A DNA stretch of 64,000 nt, from positions 2,914,001 to 2,978,000 of the forward strand of contig NW_024467120.1 of assembly GCF_017591425.1 (NCBI RefSeq), read 5' to 3'. This document shows positions 22,053-32,415 of this stretch, piece after piece; position 1 is the stretch's first letter; every line of letters begins with the position of its first letter. The stretch is from Ochotona curzoniae (lineage: Eukaryota; Chordata; Mammalia; Lagomorpha; Ochotonidae). Below the pieces are notes generated by a model. That model saw only the letters and a program-made list of their open reading frames with translations. It made no database searches and was not told where the DNA came from. The translations under genes and the position numbers were made by a program.

Positions 22053-22352
22053 ACTATAAAAAAATATCTATTTTTTTGGAATGGTAAAGTGAGACACAGA
22101 GAGAGAAAGACTGAGAGATGGAGAAAGACGAGAGAGAGAGAGAGAGAAAGAGTGGAAATTTTGCCATTTGCTGGTTTACTCCCCACATGTCTGAAGCCAG
22201 GAGCGAGGAGTGCCCTCTGGATCCCCCACAAGGGAGGCAGGGATACTGGGGTGGTTATCTGCGTTAACAGGAAGCTAAATAGGGAGCGTGGAGTAGCCAG
22301 GACTTGAACCCAGTACTCTGATACGGGGTTGGAACCATGATGCCCGCCACAC
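22053..22352 (-). mobile_element. CSINE, old copy with (GA)n expansion
   Basis: AT-rich tail, a purine-repeat expansion (about 22090-22150), GCTGGTTTACTCCCCACATG, GTAGCCAGGACTTGAACCCA and head GAACCATGATGCCCGCC. Confidence 0.82.
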
Positions 22353-23770
22353 AGGAAGTGATCTTAGGACAGCCTATTCATGGCAGTGTCTGCTTTTGGA
22401 ATCGTGCTCTTTTTGCTCGCTGACGCTGTTGGGCTTCCTGGAGCTGTGACCTCGGCTGTGATCACAGCGAGACAAACAAGAACATTTGCAGCCTTTTGAC
22501 CGAGTCTTGCACAGACTCCAGATTTAGATCCTTTAAAAGTATAAAATACAGTGCTTGGCACGAAATTGGCTTTCATAAATGGGAGTGCATCATGTCATGA
22601 CATATAAAGTACTGTTCATGAGAGGGAAAAAAAGGAAATAAATGAAGCTAATGATAGCCCACTCACATTATGGATGATGAAGTGTTAGATTCAAGACTAG
22701 ATCTGACACATCGTTAAAAATATATGCAGGGCAGATAAAATAACATTCTGTGCCTCGCGAATTTTCAATGTTCTCTTTGCTGACTTGTGGAATAAATTGC
22801 TTAAGACAGCCTTCACACTGTGCGCGCTCCCTTTACTTTCGGTTTTATTTACTCTTGATGAACAACGAATGCTCAACATTGCCAACCGTTTTGGTAATTA
22901 AACCTACTGGAAGATGGAGCAATAAAAGTGAAATGTAAACTAGTTGTCCGAGGGAAGCCGCGATGCAGAAGCTGACAGAGGGAAGCTTCTAGAAGCAACG
23001 TGGGTGATCAATTTGGCTGCCATGTGATTACACAGCGGTTTAGTTTTGAAACAAACGGGGCATTCACCAAAACCCCTTTTGCTAACTCGGCGCTGGGTGA
23101 AATGATCCAGGGCATTCAGCGAGTCTCTGGAGAACGCAGCTCTTTGTTAATTACCGAATGAGAAAAGCCTCGCGCCTCTGGAGACGTAAGAGGCAACTCT
23201 GCAGAGAAAAGCTCCCAGTGGCAAGCGCCCCGGGTGACCTTCACTGAAGAGCATCTCCCCAGGCTGGGAGCTGCTCCCTTCCTCCCTCCCGCTGCCTCCA
23301 GTCCCCACAAATCCAGGTGACTTCCTGACCCCTGCTTTCTCCCGCGCCGTGCTGACTGTGCACCCTGCCGTCTCTGCCCTCATCTGGTCAGTGCTGCTCA
23401 GCCACACTCAGTAGACACCCGGCTTTGAACACAGCTTAAGTCCTCGCCTGATCTGACCTCATCTCCTTCCACTGCTTAATCACAGCCCGGATTCCTTAGC
23501 CTCAAGGCGGTAGAGGAGCCAGGCCTGCCGCAGGAGCAGCCACACCATCAGATTCACTAGTTAAGCAGTCCTGGGACAAGAGGAGTCCCTAGACCTGTAT
23601 CAGAACAGACCCGCGGCGAGGGCAGCACCCAGCTTCTCCCCGGGGTCCAGGACAACTGGGAAGGGCAGGTGGCAGGAGCTGGAGAGATAGCATATGGCCT
23701 CCACGTGGGGCAACTGCAGGCTAGAAAAAGGTGCCTTGGGCTAAAAGTTGCCTCACGTTTGGGTCTGGAA
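22353..23770. other. Unique sequence, mostly featureless
   Basis: A short MIR- or L2-like end (ACAGTGCTTGGCACGAAATT, near 22550) is the only repeat hint. The 22690-23100 stretch is not repetitive and could be a conserved non-coding block, but sequence alone cannot show that. Confidence 0.4.
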
Positions 23771-23771
23771 A

Positions 23772-23965
23772 AAATACCCCTGCCCAGCCCACCTCCCCCT
23801 GTCCAGCTCTCCTGCCCAGCCCAGCTCTCCCTGCCCAGCCCACCTCCCCCGTCCAGCTCCGCTGCCCAGCCTAGCTCCCCCTGCCCAGCCCAGCCCAGCT
23901 CCCCCTGCCCAGCCCAGCCCACCTCCCCCTGTCCAGCTTCCCCTGCCCAGCCCACCTCCCCTGCC
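23772..23965. repeat. Pyrimidine-rich minisatellite
   Basis: Imperfect repeats of CTGCCCAGCCCACCTCCCC-like units about 17-24 bp long. One strand is almost pure C and T with CAG interruptions. The frames across it on both strands (P/S-rich on plus, G/W-rich on minus) are repeat artefacts. Confidence 0.92.
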
Positions 23966-24384
23966 CCTTTCATTGCATTCAGCTTTAGACTGAGACAGGC
24001 TCTCGCTCTGTTGCCCCCAGGTCAGGTTCCCACTGTTTACTGTCACTGTGCCTTGTGATTTGCCACACGTTTAAGTGGGGCAGGTGTGGAAAGTCCAGCT
24101 CTCCTCCCCTCCCCACCCGCACGCAGGGCAGAATCCTGTCTAAGCAGTGGACATTGGTCCCCAGCGCCCAGTGCAGGGCCAGACCCAGAGGAGGCGGCCT
24201 GAGTGACATCTCTCCCTTCTGGACTTGGCTGTAAAATCAGTCTTAAATCCTGGGCTAGACATTCCAGCATCCAGAATGTTCTCTGTGACTGCCCTGGGAC
24301 TGTTACTCACCTTGTCTGATGGCCAACACTTCTTTATGCCTTCCAGCCTCAACATCTGTCTCCTCCCTGCCCCACAGAATTACA
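23966..24384. other. Unique sequence, no feature seen
   Basis: Nothing was recognised on either strand. Confidence 0.5.
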
Positions 24385-24750
24385 TACACGTAGGTAAAGA
24401 CTCACCCGCTCACACACATTACAGCTCACGCACAGTCATACGCATATGTGCACATGCATACTCTGACACGCATGTGATTCACGTAGACACAGTCATATAT
24501 ACACAGACTTACACATGATTCACACAGAGTCATATATACACACAGACTTACACAGACACATGTGCAGACACACACATATATACACACAGACTTACACACA
24601 TACACACGTGCAGACACACACACATGATTCACATAGACACATAGTCGTATGCACAGACTTACACATAGACATACACAGATTCCCACATACAGACACACAC
24701 ACAGACCACATGTACACACTGACTCACAAGCAGAGTCACATGCACACACA
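24385..24750. repeat. Degenerate CA-rich repeat block
   Basis: Irregular ACACA runs with inserted ATATATACACACAGACTTAC blocks, duplicated several times with period variation. Histidine/threonine-rich and cysteine/valine-rich frames across it come from the CA/TG composition. Confidence 0.9.
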
Positions 24751-24939
24751 CTCATCCTCACGTTCCTCTAATTCTAAGATTGCTTCTAGAGATCAGGGTT
24801 TGTGTTGACCTGTTAGGAAACCCTTCTGGGCTGGAATCTGGAGCATTTGCTGTAGAAACTCAGCAGTGCCAGGGCGGGCTTCATACTTGGAAACATTTAT
24901 AAGTGCCTTGGCCTCCAGAAAAAAAAAAAAAAGCATAAT

Positions 24940-25275
24940 GGGGGCTGACGTTGTGATGGACTTTAACCACTATGCTATTGTGCCGGGCCCTGACGTTGTG
25001 ATGGAGCAGTTAAAACTGCCTCCAGACGCCAGAATCTCACGCCAGCGCTTTCTCCAGTCCCAGCTGGCGTTGTCGGTCCAGCGCCTTGCCAAGGCACCTG
25101 GAAAAACACAGAGGACAGCCCTAGAGCTCACCCTCCTGCACCCACAGAGGAGACCCGAAAGAGCTCCTGGCTTCCAGCTTCTGGGCATTGTGGCCATTGG
25201 GGAGTAAACCAGCAGATGGAAAATTCTCTCTCTCCTCTTCTCGAACTCTGCCTTTCAAAGAAGGAAAAGCAACAT
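24940..25275 (+). mobile_element. CSINE, old copy carrying a nested SINE head
   Basis: Head GGGGCTGACGTTGTGATGGA is interrupted at 24961-24989 and then repeated and continued (GAGCAGTTAAAACTGCCTCC, AGACCCGAAAGAGCTCCTGG, TCGAACTCTGCCTTTCAAAG). Confidence 0.85.
24961..24989 (-). mobile_element. 29-bp CSINE head flanked by a perfect 16-bp repeat
   Basis: On the minus strand these 29 bases read as the first 29 bases of a young CSINE (GGCCCGGCACAATAGCATAG onward), with no body or tail. The 16-mer CTGACGTTGTGATGGA occurs immediately on both sides (24945-24960 and 24990-25005), as a target-site duplication would. Confidence 0.85.
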
Positions 25276-25644
25276 TTAAAAGGTAATGAAGTTAAAAACA
25301 CAAGAGAGTCATCCTGGACTCATGCAAGCCTCCTGATGTGTGTCAGTCATTAGCTGAGGTTGTCCTGACCGGAAGTACATGTCCAGGGACTTCCGGTCAT
25401 CTGGTTGTGGGCTCCAAGCAGCTCTGTCAACCCAAATGCCTTTGCTGGGGAAGAGACAAGGTACTGTGTGTTAGAGGCGAAAACTCAGAGACTCCCCAAA
25501 GAGATAACAAGATCCCCCAGGGAACCTAGGGGGAGTACAGGACAGCGGCTGCCCCGTGACATCTCTGTGTGGCTGGACCCATGGCAGTGCTGGATAACAC
25601 ACACATGGAGAATCCCAGCAGCCTGCAGTGAGAAATGAGCACCT

Positions 25645-25975
25645 TCGGGGCTGCTGCAGTGCTGTAATGGGGTTCCACTGGCTTATCCCCTGCCTTGCAG
25701 TGCCGAGATCCCATACGGGTGCTGGTTCTTGTCCTGGCTATTCCACTTGCCATCCAGTTCCTTGCCTGTGGCCTGGGAAAGCAGCAGGGAATGGCCCACA
25801 GCCTTGGGACCCTGCACCCACGTGGGAGATCTGGAAGAAGCCCTTGACTTTTGATCAGATCAATTCAGCGCTGGGTGTTGCAGCCATTTGGGGAGTGCAA
25901 AAGCAGACAGAAGATCTTTCAGTCTCTCCAGCTCTCTGTGAAATCTGCCTTTCCAATGAAAAGAAATAAATCTCC
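25645..25975 (+). mobile_element. CSINE, intermediate copy
   Basis: GGGGCTGCTGCAGTGCTGTA head, CCATACGGGTGCTGGTTCTT, GGCCTGGGAAAGCAGCAGGG and a tail ending AAAAGAAATAAATCTCCG. Confidence 0.88.
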
Positions 25976-26857
25976 GTGAACACTAAGTCACCAAGTTTGT
26001 TGACTTGTTTTTCAAAGAGATGAGTATCCGTGTTCACAGTCCGTGGGAGAGTTGAGCCCTTTTGCTCGTTCGGTCTGTGCCTGGTGAGGCTCCCTTAGGC
26101 GTAGATTGTGAGCTATCGGTATGCCAGGGAACGTGGTACACCCTGGGCAGGCTTACTGAAAGGTCTGGAGCCTGCAGGGACCAATGGGCTCCCTTCACTC
26201 TGCTCCACGCATTCCCTTCTCCAGCAGCTCAGCCTTGGCCTCGTCAGCATCCAGCATCCAGAACTGTCAGCAACTCAGGTCCAGTGTTCCTCCAAGACCC
26301 CAAGCCAGCGACCTGGTGAGGGCAGCAGGAGTGCTCGGAGCTCCCCCGGGGTCGTCCCAGTGCTCCCCGCCCCCCCCCGTTTCTGTCCTGGCTCCCTCCA
26401 GTTTCCTATCCACAAGGCAGCCAGAGCTTTGCCCTCAAACCCGGGTCAGACCCGAGCGCTCTGCGCTTGGTGCTCTCACATGAGTGCCCACTTCACTCGG
26501 AGAAAATGTCCCCGTGCCAAGCAGCAGGTCCTGGGTTGCCGGGCTCCTCCTGATGGCTCACACTGCACCTGCTCATCCTGCTGTGGCACTTGGCTCTTCC
26601 CTCTGCCAGCTGTGAGCACTGAGCTCGTCCCCTACACAGACCATCTCCCAGCTGCCTTTGGGTTTACCTCTATGAGGATTTGCTAACCACTCACCCACGC
26701 TTCCACGCCACCCCAAGCTCTCCTAACCCTCCTCTGTTCCGTTGCTTTTCCTTCTAAGCCCTCATCCTCAGCAGCATCTGGCTCAAATGAATCGAGATTG
26801 GCAATGATCCCAGCACAAAGCAACGGGAGAGAATAATCCCTTAATTTTTATTTATAC
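25976..26857. other. Unique GC-richer sequence, no feature seen
   Basis: The 192-codon plus-strand frame at 26108-26686 overlaps other open frames in the GC-rich part and shows no domain or splice logic I can recognise. I treat it as chance. Confidence 0.4.
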
Positions 26858-27151
26858 AAAATTATTTATTTATTTGTATTTGAAAGGCATTAGTATTATT
26901 TTAACACAGAGAGAAGATCTTCCATCTACTGGATCACTCTCCAAGTGGCCACCATGGCCAGAGCTGAACTGATTCAAAGTCAGGAGCCAAGAGCTCCTTT
27001 CAAGTCTCCCACGTGGTACAGGGGTCCAAGCATTTGGGCCTTCTGCTGCTTTCCCGGGCCACAAGCAGAGGGCTGGACCATAAACGCAGCAGCCAGAGCT
27101 TGAACCTCCACCAATATGGATGGCTTAAGCCAACACACCACAATGCTGGCT
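26858..27151 (-). mobile_element. CSINE, old copy
   Basis: TTATTTATTTATTTGTATTT tail, AAGATCTTCCATCTACTGGA, CAAGTCTCCCACGTGG, CCGGGCCACAAGCAGAGGGC and a CACACCACAATGCTGGCTGCC head. Confidence 0.88.
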
Positions 27152-28054
27152 GCCACTTGAACTTTTTGGGGGAAATAACTGCCAAACTGACTCCTACAGT
27201 CATTTTCTATTTCCATCCTCGACACATAAGGATTTCAATTCCTCCATGTTCTTGCCAGCATTATTAAATATACTACTGAAATTGGGGCTGTTTTTCTCCC
27301 TTGGAACTGTGAACCAGAACTTATGAGACTGTTTAGAGAGCATATGGACACAGCTTGGCATTTCACGCTGTTGCTGGTGCAGGGTACCTGCGGCAGCCTG
27401 GACCGGGAGCAGGTGGCTGTTCTGGGAGCCTCGTGCTCTCTTGCAGTGAGTCTGAAGGCCGTTTCCTTGCTCCCTTCGTGGTGTGGAGTGGTTCCCCTTT
27501 TCTTATCTATTTGTGCCTCCCTATTTCCTTTCTGTACCACCTATAACCTACCACCCCTCCCCTACTCACTCATTCCTTCCAATTCCACAGTCTCATACGC
27601 TGACTGGCAGGGAGAGCAGATCGTACTGTTTGCTTTGGGTTGGGCAATCCCTGGATCCACCCCAACTAAGAATAATTGTATGTCGCAAAGAAACCACTTG
27701 GTGGGACTCAGTGGGGACAGCACACCTGGAATTGGTAATGTCCCAAATATTGGGGAGATGACACAGGAGCTGGAAAGGACACTGCCACCGACCACCACAA
27801 TCACCACTTCCTAAACATCCCCAACAATCAGTAAAACAAAAATTAGACCAAAAGGCAATCCTTTAGGTTAAATGCATTTTTGCTTTGAGTACCTGCCTCA
27901 TTTTTCTAATTGCCAGGGAATCACTAACTTAGCTGAGAATTCAAATGGAAACACATCTGCCACCCACCTCTCAATGACACGTGCCATCTCAACGGCTTCT
28001 CATTCCTGTCTCCTTAGTGAGGAGTTGGGTTCTGATTTCAAAACCATCCTAAGG
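27152..28054. other. Unique sequence, no feature seen
   Basis: About 900 bp without a recognised repeat. The 163-codon plus-strand frame at 27323-27814 shares its region with two other open frames and has no known motif. Confidence 0.4.
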
Positions 28055-28407
28055 GGGCCCAGCGCATTGGCCTAGCGGCTGAGGTTCACGCCTTGCAGCC
28101 TTGTATGCACCAGGGATCCCATGTGGGCACTGGTTTGAGTTCTGGCAGCCCTGCTTCCCATCCAGCTCTCTGCTTGTGGCCTGGGAAAGCAGTGGAGGAC
28201 GGCCCAAAGCCTTGAGACCCTGCACCTGCGTGGGAGACCCGGAAGAAGCTCTGGCTCCTGACTTTGGATAGGCGCAGCTCCAGCCGTTGTGCTCACTTGA
28301 GGAGTGAATCATCGGACGGAAGATCTTCCTCTCTGTCTCTCCTCCTCTCTGTATATCTGACTTTGTAATAAAAATAAATAAATCCTCAAAAAAAAAAAAA
28401 AAAAAAG
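28055..28407 (+). mobile_element. CSINE, young full-length copy
   Basis: Head GGGCCCAGCGCATTGGCCTA with a small insertion near 28095, the full middle, TCTCTGTATATCTGACTTTG, AATAAAAATAAATAAATCCT and about 20 A. Confidence 0.94.
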
Positions 28408-29004
28408 TCTTAGGGAAACCTTAGGAGGAACCATTTTCGAAGTGTAATCAGCATCGTTCGCCACCAGAGGGCAGATCTGAGCCTGAGGTCCGGTAGTCCA
28501 GCCGCCTCCGTGCGTTTCGCATGAGCGTCTGCAGGAGACGCTGTGGCTCGCATCTGCTGTCCAAGGACCCATCAATCTGGCAGCTGTTCTTGGCTGCAGG
28601 CAAGTGGAAAACCCACCAGCTTTGAATCGGGAAAGGGCACCCTGTCTTCAGTAAGACGCTGTCTGCATCAGAATCTCGGAAGGGGTTTTCCTCTATAATT
28701 AGAGTCTATAACTGGAATTCAACTTTGGCACAGCAAATATTTATAAAGCGGTTTTAGGGGCATTACACTGTGTGGGTGGAATTGGGAAGGACAAAGCCAC
28801 GCTGTTTCCTGCAAGGCAACCGATCCGATGAGAGCCCCTGGGGAAGGCTGCTGCCTGCTGTCCTCTTTGCCCACCTCTCAACACCCAGGCCTGACCCCTG
28901 CACCAGGGGCTGCCCCAAGGACAGTTACACACACATGCTTGTTTATTCTCAACCTGCCAGGAGAATATTTTTGGTGGTCCCTACTTGATCATTGTTATTT
29001 ACTT
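28408..29004. other. Unique sequence with a CTCF-like site
   Basis: No gene or repeat was recognised. The stretch carries the motif listed at 28461-28472. Confidence 0.45.
28461..28472 (+). promoter_or_regulatory. CTCF core-like motif
   Basis: CCACCAGAGGGC matches every position of the CTCF core CCASYAGRKGGC, followed by AG as in many strong sites. It lies in unique DNA just after a young SINE, not inside it. Occupancy cannot be inferred. Confidence 0.5.
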
Positions 29005-29280
29005 ATTGAGCTAACTTAGTTATCTATTTTAAAGGGTGGGGGCAAAAATCTTGCAATTTCTGGTTCACTTCCTCAAACACTGGGCCAGACTGAAGCTAGA
29101 AGCCAGAACCTCCACCTGGGTCTCCCACGAGCTTGGTAGCATCCCAAGCACCCAGCCCCCTTTTCTCTGCCTTCTTCCATACATGATTGAAAGTGGAGCA
29201 GCTGGGACTTGAACCAGCACTTGGAGAAGGGCCACAGGTATTTCAACCTATGGCTTAGCTTACTGCATCAGAATGCCAGA
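29005..29280 (-). mobile_element. CSINE, old copy
   Basis: TTTCTGGTTCACTTCCTCAA, TCCACCTGGGTCTCCCACGA, GGAGCAGCTGGGACTTGAAC and a decayed head TTACTGCATCAGAATGCC. Confidence 0.82.
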
Positions 29281-29489
29281 TTGATGACTATTCTTTTAAA
29301 ACTGAATCTCAGTATCAACATTTTTTTTTAATTAACACTGGAAACATCTCGGAAGTGCAACGGATGTTAGAAATAGGAAATACTACCGTGGCGTTTGTCA
29401 CGGGAGAGCTGTTCCAGGAGCTACACTCTCCCCCAGCTCCACTCCTGGTTCTGCAAGGCAGAGCTATCCATCACTCAACAAAGGGGATT

Positions 29490-29810
29490 GCAGATGCTGT
29501 GCCTCAACAGGTAATGCTGATGCCTGCAGTGCCAGCCTCCCGTAGGAGCATCAGCTGTGACCTGGCTGATCGATTTCCAATGCGACTGCCTGCTAATAGC
29601 ATGGGAAAGCCGCAGAAGACGGCATAGCACTGGGATCTGCGCATGCACGCGGGAGGACCAGCTGAAGCTGCTGGCTCCTGGCTCAGCTTGGCCCAGTCCT
29701 GGCTGTTGCAATCAACTGGCAAGTGAAGCGGTGGAAAGAAGATCTTCCTTTCTGTCTCTGCTTCTCTCTCTGCACAACTCAGCCTTTCAAATGAATATCT
29801 TATACAGGAA
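29490..29810 (+). mobile_element. CSINE, old copy
   Basis: TGCTGATGCCTGCAGTGCCA, AATAGCATGGGAAAGCCGCA, GAAGCTGCTGGCTCCTGGCT and the tail AACTCAGCCTTTCAAATGAA. It lies tail-to-tail with the next copy. Confidence 0.8.
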
Positions 29811-29861
29811 AAAAAGAACAAACTTTTCTTGACTGAGGAATTTGTTTCAAGCAATGACTCA

Positions 29862-30195
29862 ATTTTTAAAAAAGATTTATTTATTTTTTACAAAATCATC
29901 AGATGTACAGAGAGGAGGAGAGACAGAAAGGAAGATCTTCCGTCCGATGATTCACTCTCCAAGTGAGTGCAACGGCCGGTGCTGTGCCGATCCAAAGCCA
30001 GGAGCCAGGAACCTTCTCCAGGTTTCCCACGTGGGTGCAGGGTCCCAAGGTTTTGAGCTGCCCTCGACTGGTTTCTCAGGCCACAAGCAGAGAGCTGGAT
30101 GGGAAGTGGGGCTGCCGGGATTAGAACCGGCGCCCACATGGGATCCCTGGTGTTCAGGACAAGGACTTTAGCCACTAGGTCACGGCACTGGGCCC
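29862..30195 (-). mobile_element. CSINE, young full-length copy
   Basis: AAAAAAGATTTATTTATTTT tail, GAAGATCTTCCGTCCGATGA, GCCACAAGCAGAGAGCTGGA and a GGCACTGGGCCC head. Confidence 0.93.
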
Positions 30196-30689
30196 ACAGA
30201 GGGCAATTTTCACACAGAAGGACTGTGTGAAACTCCTATTGCAATTCAATTGCATAATGTCACTGCACTTTGGAAACAAAGTGTCTGGGTCAATGCAACT
30301 TGGTGAGTGACATGAGGCTCATCTCCAGGCTCTTGGGAGAGCATACAGCAGGGATGGGCGTGGAGCGTGATCAGCCCCGGGGCATCCCCTGGTGAGAGCC
30401 ACTGAGTATGGCATTGGTGTTCTGAAAAGGACAGTGCTTCCAGAACATGCACCGAGGAGCCTGTGCTGCTGCAGGTCCTGGTGCTTCTTGCTCAGGGCAT
30501 TGGTCCCTGTCTTTAGCATCTCTGGGTGAGAACAGCGAGGCTAGCAGAATCCCGAGGGAGACTGGGCTTTCAATGGGTGTTCTAAGGGTCAATGTCAGAT
30601 TCTTCTCTAAGTGTAATTCTCACATCGAAAGGGACTCACTTCCGGAGTGGTAGGACATGTGGTGTTGACTGCGTGCAGAAGCTCATCTC
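30196..30689. other. Unique sequence, no feature seen
   Basis: No gene or repeat was recognised. Overlapping minus frames at 30246-30592 are mutual shadows. Confidence 0.45.
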
Positions 30690-30970
30690 AGGGCCAGCTC
30701 TGTGGCACAGGGGGTTAGGTCACTGAATGTGACATTGGCATTCCGTCCAGCTCCCTGCTAACTGTTTGGGGAACGCAGCAGAGGATGGCCCAAGTGTTTG
30801 GGCGCTTGCAACCACCTCCTGGGTTCAGCCTGGCTCAGCCCCGGCTGCTGTGGTTGTCTAGGAAGTGAACCAACAGATGGAAGATCTCTCTCTCTCTGTT
30901 CCTCCATGTCCCCACCCCCGCCCGACCCCCAGGCCATTGCCTTTCAAATAATAAATAAAGGACTTTGAAA
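30690..30970 (+). mobile_element. CSINE, old copy with C-rich tail insertion
   Basis: Head GGGCCAGCTCTGTGGCACAG, CAGCTCCCTGCTAACTGTTT, GAACCAACAGATGGAAGATC. The pyrimidine tail is interrupted by a C-rich block (CCCCACCCCCGCCCGACCCC) before TTTCAAATAATAAATAAAGG. Confidence 0.85.
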
Positions 30971-31134
30971 TTAAAACTCTTTGCAGAACATATGTTTAGG
31001 TGAAATAAAGGCCAGTAGCCCACTGGAGGACAGCACACAAGGGAAACACAAATAATTTAACCTGCTAAAGTTGTTCATCAGCATTGCCATGAGATATTAT
31101 CTCAAAAGAATGAATGATAATTTAATTTAAAAAA

Positions 31135-31455
31135 TATGTTAAAGATTTATTTTTCTATTGCAAAGTCAAATATACAGAGAGGAGGAGAGACAGAGAGGAA
31201 GATCTTCCATCTGATGACTCACTCCGCAAGTGGCTGCAATGGCTGGAGCTGTGCCAGTCTGAAGCCAGGAGCCAGGAGCTTCTTTCAGATCTGCCACATG
31301 GATGCAGGATCTCAAGGCATTGGGCCGTCCTTGACTGCTTTCCCAGGCTACAAGCAGGGAGCTGGATGGGAAGTAGAGCCACTGGGATTAGAACCATGGG
31401 ATTCCAGTGTGTTCAAGGCGAGGACTTTAGCCGCTAGGCTATCGTGCCGTGGCCC
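31135..31455 (-). mobile_element. CSINE, young copy
   Basis: AAAGATTTATTTTTCTATTG tail, GAAGATCTTCCATCTGATGA, GCTACAAGCAGGGAGCTGGA and head ATCGTGCCGTGGCCC. Confidence 0.92.
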
Positions 31456-31617
31456 TACCTTTCTAACGAAAGTAGACAAATCATTTAAAAAAGTTTCCAT
31501 TCTTATAAATGATGCATGATGTCCACTCTACCAGTTCCAATGACAGGCTAAACCTACCTTTATCTGTGTAAACACAGTCTCATCTGCTCCATCTTCAAAA
31601 CGAAAGATTTGTCTGCT

Positions 31618-31835
31618 GGGGCTTATGCTAGGGTTTAGTGAGTAAATCTTTCACATGAAGCTCTGGCATCCCAAATGCACACTGGCTCACGCCCCAGCTA
31701 CTCCACTTTCCAGATGGCTCCCTGGTAACGTGCTTGGGGGCAGCAGAGCAGCGTCCAAATGCTTAGGCACCTGAACTCATCTGTTTCTTGTTTAGCCCTT
31801 CATATAAACAAACAAGCAAATCTCTTATTTTTTAA
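31618..31835 (+). mobile_element. CSINE, old shortened copy
   Basis: GGGGCTTATGCTAGGGTTTA, CAGCTACTCCACTTTCCAGA, TGGCTCCCTGGTAACGTGCT, then an early tail AAACAAACAAGCAAATCTCT. The distal half is mostly missing. Confidence 0.65.
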
Positions 31836-31838
31836 AAA

Positions 31839-31922
31839 ACCACCATTCACCAAAATCAAGCAGGATTTAGTCCTAGAGATGTATGGATTGCCAACATATG
31901 TAAATCAATAACCGTAATAGAT
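31839..31922 (+). mobile_element. L1 ORF2 fragment, left of an LTR
   Basis: AATCAAGCAGGATTTAGTCC, GTATGGATTGCCAACATATG and TAAATCAATAACCGTAATAG match the L1 reverse-transcriptase region just before the DAEKAF motif. The same L1 resumes at 32335. Confidence 0.8.
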
Positions 31923-32334
31923 TGCTGCGGGGTCTCCCCCACAGATTCCTCCAGTACCCTGTTGTTGGAGGGGGTGAGCTTTCTGCCCGCCATCCAGGCT
32001 CCCAGTGCTCAGGAGACAAACAGATGCTACAGGGGTTCCATCTAAGCAGTACTGGTTTATTTGTGAAATACACACTTATATAGGGCAGCAAATAGCCTCA
32101 GGCTGGGAATTCCAGGAATTCCAGGAGGGGAGTACTAGGAGCCAGTTGTCACCAGCAAGACTGTGGAAGCCACCTCCCATAGGCCAGGGGCAGGTGAGCG
32201 AAATGGCCCTGGCCAATCAGTCTTTCTTTGGAACGACTTGACCACTGCCCTGGTTCATGTCCAGGTCGCTGCCCTTGGCCGCCATCTTGTTGAATTAGCG
32301 ACCTCTTTGTCCCTGAGCCCCAGAGACCACATCA
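31923..32334 (-). mobile_element. Solo LTR of an endogenous retrovirus, inserted in L1
   Basis: Read on the minus strand, the 412-bp element starts TGATGTGGTC and ends CCCCGCAGCA, the TG...CA rule. It carries a CTATATAAG TATA box (32074-32082), a poly(A) signal AATAAA (32056-32061) and a reversed CCAAT box (32214-32218). The flanks ATAGAT (31917-31922) and ACAGAT (32335-32340) fit a 6-bp target duplication with one change, a length typical of class II (betaretrovirus-like) elements. No internal viral genes remain, as expected after LTR-LTR recombination. Confidence 0.8.
32056..32289 (-). promoter_or_regulatory. LTR control signals: YY1-like motif, TATA box, poly(A) signal
   Basis: On the minus strand CAAGATGGCGGCC (32277-32289) is a YY1-type motif near the LTR start. 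It is followed by the TATA box at 32074-32082 and AATAAA at 32056-32061. YY1 sites near the 5' end of LTRs are known from murine leukaemia virus-type elements. Activity here is unknown. Confidence 0.55.
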
Positions 32335-32415
32335 ACAGATTGAAGGGGGAGAAAAAAAGATAATTCTAATAAATGTAGAAAAAAGAAAAAACATTTGATA
32401 AAATTCAATACCCAT
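32335..32415 (+). mobile_element. L1 ORF2 fragment, right of the LTR
   Basis: GATAATTCTAATAAATGTAG and ATTTGATAAAATTCAATACC encode the decayed equivalent of the L1 motif usually written DAEKAFDKIQ. It continues the fragment ending at 31922. Confidence 0.8.

Noticed and set aside
23557..24058. G/W-rich and P/S-rich frames of 97 to 138 codons
   Set aside because: Translations of the pyrimidine-rich minisatellite on opposite strands.
24426..24761. Cysteine/valine-rich 111-codon minus frame and histidine-rich plus frame
   Set aside because: CA/TG-repeat translations with no other support.
26108..26686. 192-codon plus-strand frame
   Set aside because: GC-rich region, overlapping another frame, no recognised domain, no splice or promoter context. 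A protein search could overturn this.
27323..27814. 163-codon plus-strand frame
   Set aside because: Shares its region with two other open frames; no motif recognised.
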